A stretch of DNA of 64,000 nucleotides from Scatophagus argus (lineage: Eukaryota > Chordata > Actinopteri > Scatophagidae): assembly GCF_020382885.2 (NCBI RefSeq), contig NC_058497.1, positions 17,538,330 through 17,602,329 on the forward strand, given 5' to 3'. This document shows, in pieces, positions 60,901 to 64,000 of this stretch. Both the position numbers and the translations under genes were made by a program. The notes under the pieces are model-generated. The model was given only the letters and a program-made list of their open reading frames with translations, was not told the origin of the DNA and did not search any database. Numbering within the stretch: position 1 is the first letter of the stretch; each line of letters starts with the position of its first letter.

Positions 60901-63617
60901 ATCATGTTAGTATGAGTAGGTTTTAATGAAATTAAAACAAATTAAAAAAAAACAACAAGGCCTGACACAAGTTGAGACAAGTAAGATTCATAGGAAAATG
61001 GATTTGGACATGTTTGTAAAATGCTACATTAAAATATAATGCGAAATAAACATGTTTTATGAAACAACCCCGCAGAGATATATGAGTTTCTGTCGGCAGG
61101 ATCCATAAAAGAAGAAGCAGAAAGAAAGCACAGAAAAAAATAATAAACACAGTAATGAATGCTTTTGTTATATCTTTGTCAAAGCTAAAAACACCTTCTG
61201 TCTCTGTGTGTTTTCAGATGCAGCCGTGGATGAGAGAGTGTGTGATGGATCTGAAGACATACAGACGCTCCAGATCCAGTACACTGACACATCTCAGCTC
61301 CGAATCACTAACATGGTGTACAAGGCTGTTTATGCAATAGCACATGCCATTCATAATTCAGTGTGTCAGGAAACAAATTCTACTACTCAGTGTGACAAAA
61401 TCACCAGGATCGAGTCAAAACGGGTCAGTCGAAATGTACAATGAACACCCAAGTGGTCTTGCTTTCAAAATATGAAACCTAATCTGGTGTCAAATGGTCC
61501 TACTTTCCTTCATCCTCACAGGTTCTCACTCAGCTGAAGAAAGTAAATTTTTCCCAAAATGGTTATGATGTGTCATTTGATGCCAATGGGGATCCTGTGG
61601 CCACATATGAGGTGGTTAACTGGCAAAAGAGTGAAAGTGGCAGCCTTGAGTTGGTGACAGTAGGTTTCTATGATGCATCACTGCCAGCAGGCCAGGAGTT
61701 CAGTATCAACAGGAACCTCACCTGGATGGAAGGCAGAACACAAGTAAGGAGTGATGGGCAAAGTACACAACTCTGATGAAGGGTAGCAGATAATTTTAAA
61801 TGAATTTTAACAAATTTTATGATTCTATGTTAAACAGTTAGAATACATACTTTCATTCAGCTTTCATTTTAGCTTGTTTGTAATAGTTTGCTCTTAGCTG
61901 AGTTGGTGAACTGGACTTATTTAAAACATAGTGGCAGGTGAAATGCTGAGGACATAACAGATAAACATACTGCCATCTATGTGATGACACATTTGTTGAA
62001 GAGGTGCACTGGTCAGTCCAATCACCAGAATAAGATTTTGCCATTCAGCCTTTCTGAAAATCACATCTTTCAGTGTGTCATCCAGACTACTGGTGTGCAA
62101 GTCATGAATCAGTCATATGAAACAAACCACTCTGTTTACTGACCAGGGACCAGTCTTCAACTCGACTAACTCGTTGACTGAATCACACCCTCCTGCCTGT
62201 ATAGTGCAAACTGTTAAGACAGTATGAGACCAAGTGATACACAACTGTGCCACTCTGACGTCAGCTGAATTGGTACAAATCTATCAAGCCAATTAACCCT
62301 GCCCTCAAGGAAAAGAAACTTTTGCACTTGTTTCTATTCAGTGTTAGCGGTCCCAGCTCAAAGTCCAAATCAGAAAGACACAGTACACTTAAGTGACTGC
62401 AGTGGGAGTTGAAATTTACTGTGATCAGTTTTTCTTCAAAGGCCTATCACTTTTGAGAAAAGAAAATTCATCTATTGATTTCAAGAATTCTGAGTTTGTT
62501 TGTATCTCCTTGTCAGGTCCCTGTGTCAGTGTGCAGTGACAGCTGTCCTCCAGGAACTCGTAAAGTGCTGCAGAAAGGAAAACCCATCTGCTGTTATGAT
62601 TGTATACTGTGTCCTGAGGGAGAGATTAGCAATGCTACAGGTAACTTTTTGTTTCTAATGGATATTTATGACATCAAATATTTGACTACTGTAAGACTTT
62701 TTGATTTATTTTTTCCAGATTCTCCTGATTGTTTCCCTTGCCCCAAGGAGTTCTGGCCTAACGCAGAGAGAGACTCTTGTCTCCCCAAGCCTGTAGAGTT
62801 TCTGTCCTTTGACGAGGTCCTAGGAATCATCCTGGCTGCATTCTCAGTTGCTGGTGCCTGTCTTGCCATTATAACAGCGGCTGTGTTCTTTCGTCACAGG
62901 ACATCCCCGATTGTCAGGGCCAACAACTCAGAGCTGAGCTTCCTGCTGCTCTTCTCCCTGACTCTCTGTTTCTTATGTTCATTAACTTTCATTGGAGCAC
63001 CCACTGATTGGTCCTGCATGCTGCGCCACACAGCATTTGGGATCACCTTCGTCCTCTGCATCTCTTGTGTTCTTGGGAAAACAATAGTTGTGTTGATGGC
63101 CTTCAAAGCTACACTCCCAGGTAGTAACGTCATGAAATGGTTTGGTCCTCCACAGCAAAGAATGACTGTGCTGTCTTTTACATTTGTTCAAGTTTTAATA
63201 TGTACCATTTGGTTGGCTCTTAGTCCCCCTTTTCCTATGAAAAACCTGACCACATACAAAGAGAGGATCATCCTGGAGTGTGCATTGGGCTCAGATATTG
63301 GGTTCTGGGTTGTGCTCGGGTACATCGGCCTGCTGGCTGCCTTTTGCTTAGTGTTAGCTGTCTTAGCCCGCAAACTACCTGATAGTTTTAATGAAGCCAA
63401 ATTTATCACCTTCAGCATGTTGATATTCTGTGCAGTGTGGATCACCTTTATCCCAGCGTATGTCAGCTCTCCTGGGAAATTTACTGTGGCTGTGGAGATA
63501 TTTGCCATTCTGGCCTCCAGTTTTGGATTAATTCTGTGTATATTTGCTCCAAAGTGTTTCATCATATTGTTGAAGCCAGAGAAGAACACAAAGAAACATT
63601 TAATGAACAAAAAATAA
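57989..63617 (+). CDS. OlfC / V2R-like receptor gene 9 (complete, 880 aa)
   Basis: Exons: 57989-58299, 58686-58980, 59080-59369, 59811-60106, 61218-61423, 61522-61743, 62517-62640, 62719-63617. They join to 881 codons with the stop. The start is the ATG of [10 protein letters not shown], aligned with gene 7; an upstream in-frame ATG at 57947 lies before the likely signal peptide. Same domains and intron positions as gene 7; exon 1 has eight extra residues (LPLNGSED region). Venus-flytrap motifs: [44 protein letters not shown]. The exon 1 donor is AG|GTCAGT. Intron 7 is only 78 nt, a multiple of three, and has no stop, so exon 7 reads through into the 7TM exon. Intron 6 (773 nt) shows nothing recognisable. 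Confidence 0.92.
60345..60612. mobile_element. Short interspersed repeat in gene 9 intron 4
   Basis: Recognisable words CATCCGTCAGGGTCG, GGAGCCTATCCCAGCTGAC, CACCCTGGAATGG and a terminal CTGCACCACCGTGCC are typical of a very common non-coding fish repeat. This copy is diverged and partly deleted. Confidence 0.7.
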
Positions 63618-64000
63618 CAGAAGACATTTGAGATTTTGAAACAGTGACGATACATCATAAAATATCGGTGTAGAGTACATGTTGCAGACATTCACTGTGT
63701 TTGTCACCTAGTTGTAAGTATTCCCACGATGCACACTTAAATATTCTATAATTATCAAGTTTGGATATCCTTAAATACTAGCCTCTCTCTTTTACAAAAA
63801 ATTATATTGTTCAATAATGTCTGCATCCAGAACGAAAGCAATGACCATTTGGAAATTTATTAAAAACATATCAAATCAAGCAATAAATTTTGTGATTCAT
63901 TTAAGACAGAATGGAGCAGCACTTCACAACCTATTAAAGGAGTGCATCTGTTAATTTAATAAACATTTAAGTGAAGGAGGACAAAAAAGAGGAAGATGTG
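63618..64000. other. 3' flank of gene 9
   Basis: No gene seen. The words around 63800-63910 (AATTTTGTGATTCATTTAAGA) resemble the spacers before gene 7, psi-8 and gene 9, which hints that another unit of the same subfamily follows beyond the window. Confidence 0.4.

Noticed and set aside
62475-63617. A single 380-codon frame as an intronless receptor
   Set aside because: It is exon 7, a 78-nt intron that happens to stay open, and exon 8 of gene 9; it lacks start, signal peptide and ligand domain.
8731-63617. Assignment to taste T1R, CaSR or mGluR genes
   Set aside because: Tandem array with near-identical copies and the [12 protein letters not shown] and [12 protein letters not shown] signatures fit OlfC/V2R; those other families are single or few genes and not clustered this way.
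1-64000. Retroviral LTRs, gag or env genes
   Set aside because: None seen; all reverse transcriptase motifs found belong to LINEs.
1-64000. tRNA, rRNA genes or CRISPR arrays
   Set aside because: No cloverleaf with internal promoter boxes, no rRNA-like blocks and no regular spaced direct repeats were seen by eye; a tRNA scan was not possible.

Overview
The window is nuclear DNA of a teleost fish. It has multi-exon vertebrate genes with GT-AG introns, L2- and jockey-type LINEs, Tc1 transposons with long inverted repeats, CA/GT/AT microsatellites and short repeats of kinds common in fish. It is a tandem cluster of olfactory family C G-protein-coupled receptors (vomeronasal type 2 receptor-like, called OlfC in fish). 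By family knowledge these are expressed in microvillous olfactory neurons and many bind amino acids. Each complete gene encodes a signal peptide, a Venus-flytrap ligand-binding domain, a nine-cysteine domain and a seven-helix domain. No RNA genes, CRISPR arrays or prokaryotic features were seen. I found no system unrelated to these receptors; the novelty lies in gene architecture.

Layout, left to right: (1) 1-2375, a 5'-complete LINE on the minus strand with an open frame running off the window. (2) 2544-5476, OlfC gene 1 (minus), exons 1-5 only; its last two exons would lie beyond the LINE. (3) 6329-7985, a Tc1 remnant abutting a 5'-truncated L2 LINE. (4) 8731-14917 and 18014-23374, genes 2 and 3 (plus), tandem duplicates whose 3' halves are nearly identical; a young Tc1 element (15093-16730) lies between them. 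(5) 24652-28994 and 30544-34925, genes 4 and 5 (minus), near-identical 11-exon duplicates with introns inside the 7TM region. (6) 35985-39768, gene 6 (plus), nine exons. (7) 43171-63617, a run of one subfamily (plus): gene 7, complete; pseudogene psi-8, broken by two L2 LINEs and a short repeat; gene 8, which has lost its promoter and exons 1-4; and gene 9, complete. Genes 7 and 8 are preceded by copies of one 1.5-1.8 kb spacer carrying LINE debris.

Complete by splice reconstruction: genes 2 (866 aa), 3 (867 aa), 4 (968 aa), 5 (968 aa), 6 (876 aa), 7 (872 aa) and 9 (880 aa). In all of these the exon phases join without a frameshift or stop. Each receptor probably works on its own in a different neuron, so the cluster is a repertoire and not a pathway. 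The most notable observations are the varied intron positions among neighbours that share one protein fold, introns inside the usually uninterrupted 7TM exon of genes 4 and 5, patchy homogenisation between tandem copies, and a decayed duplicate exon inside gene 7. All exon limits were read by eye from splice consensus, frame and paralogue alignment; no transcript or database evidence was available.
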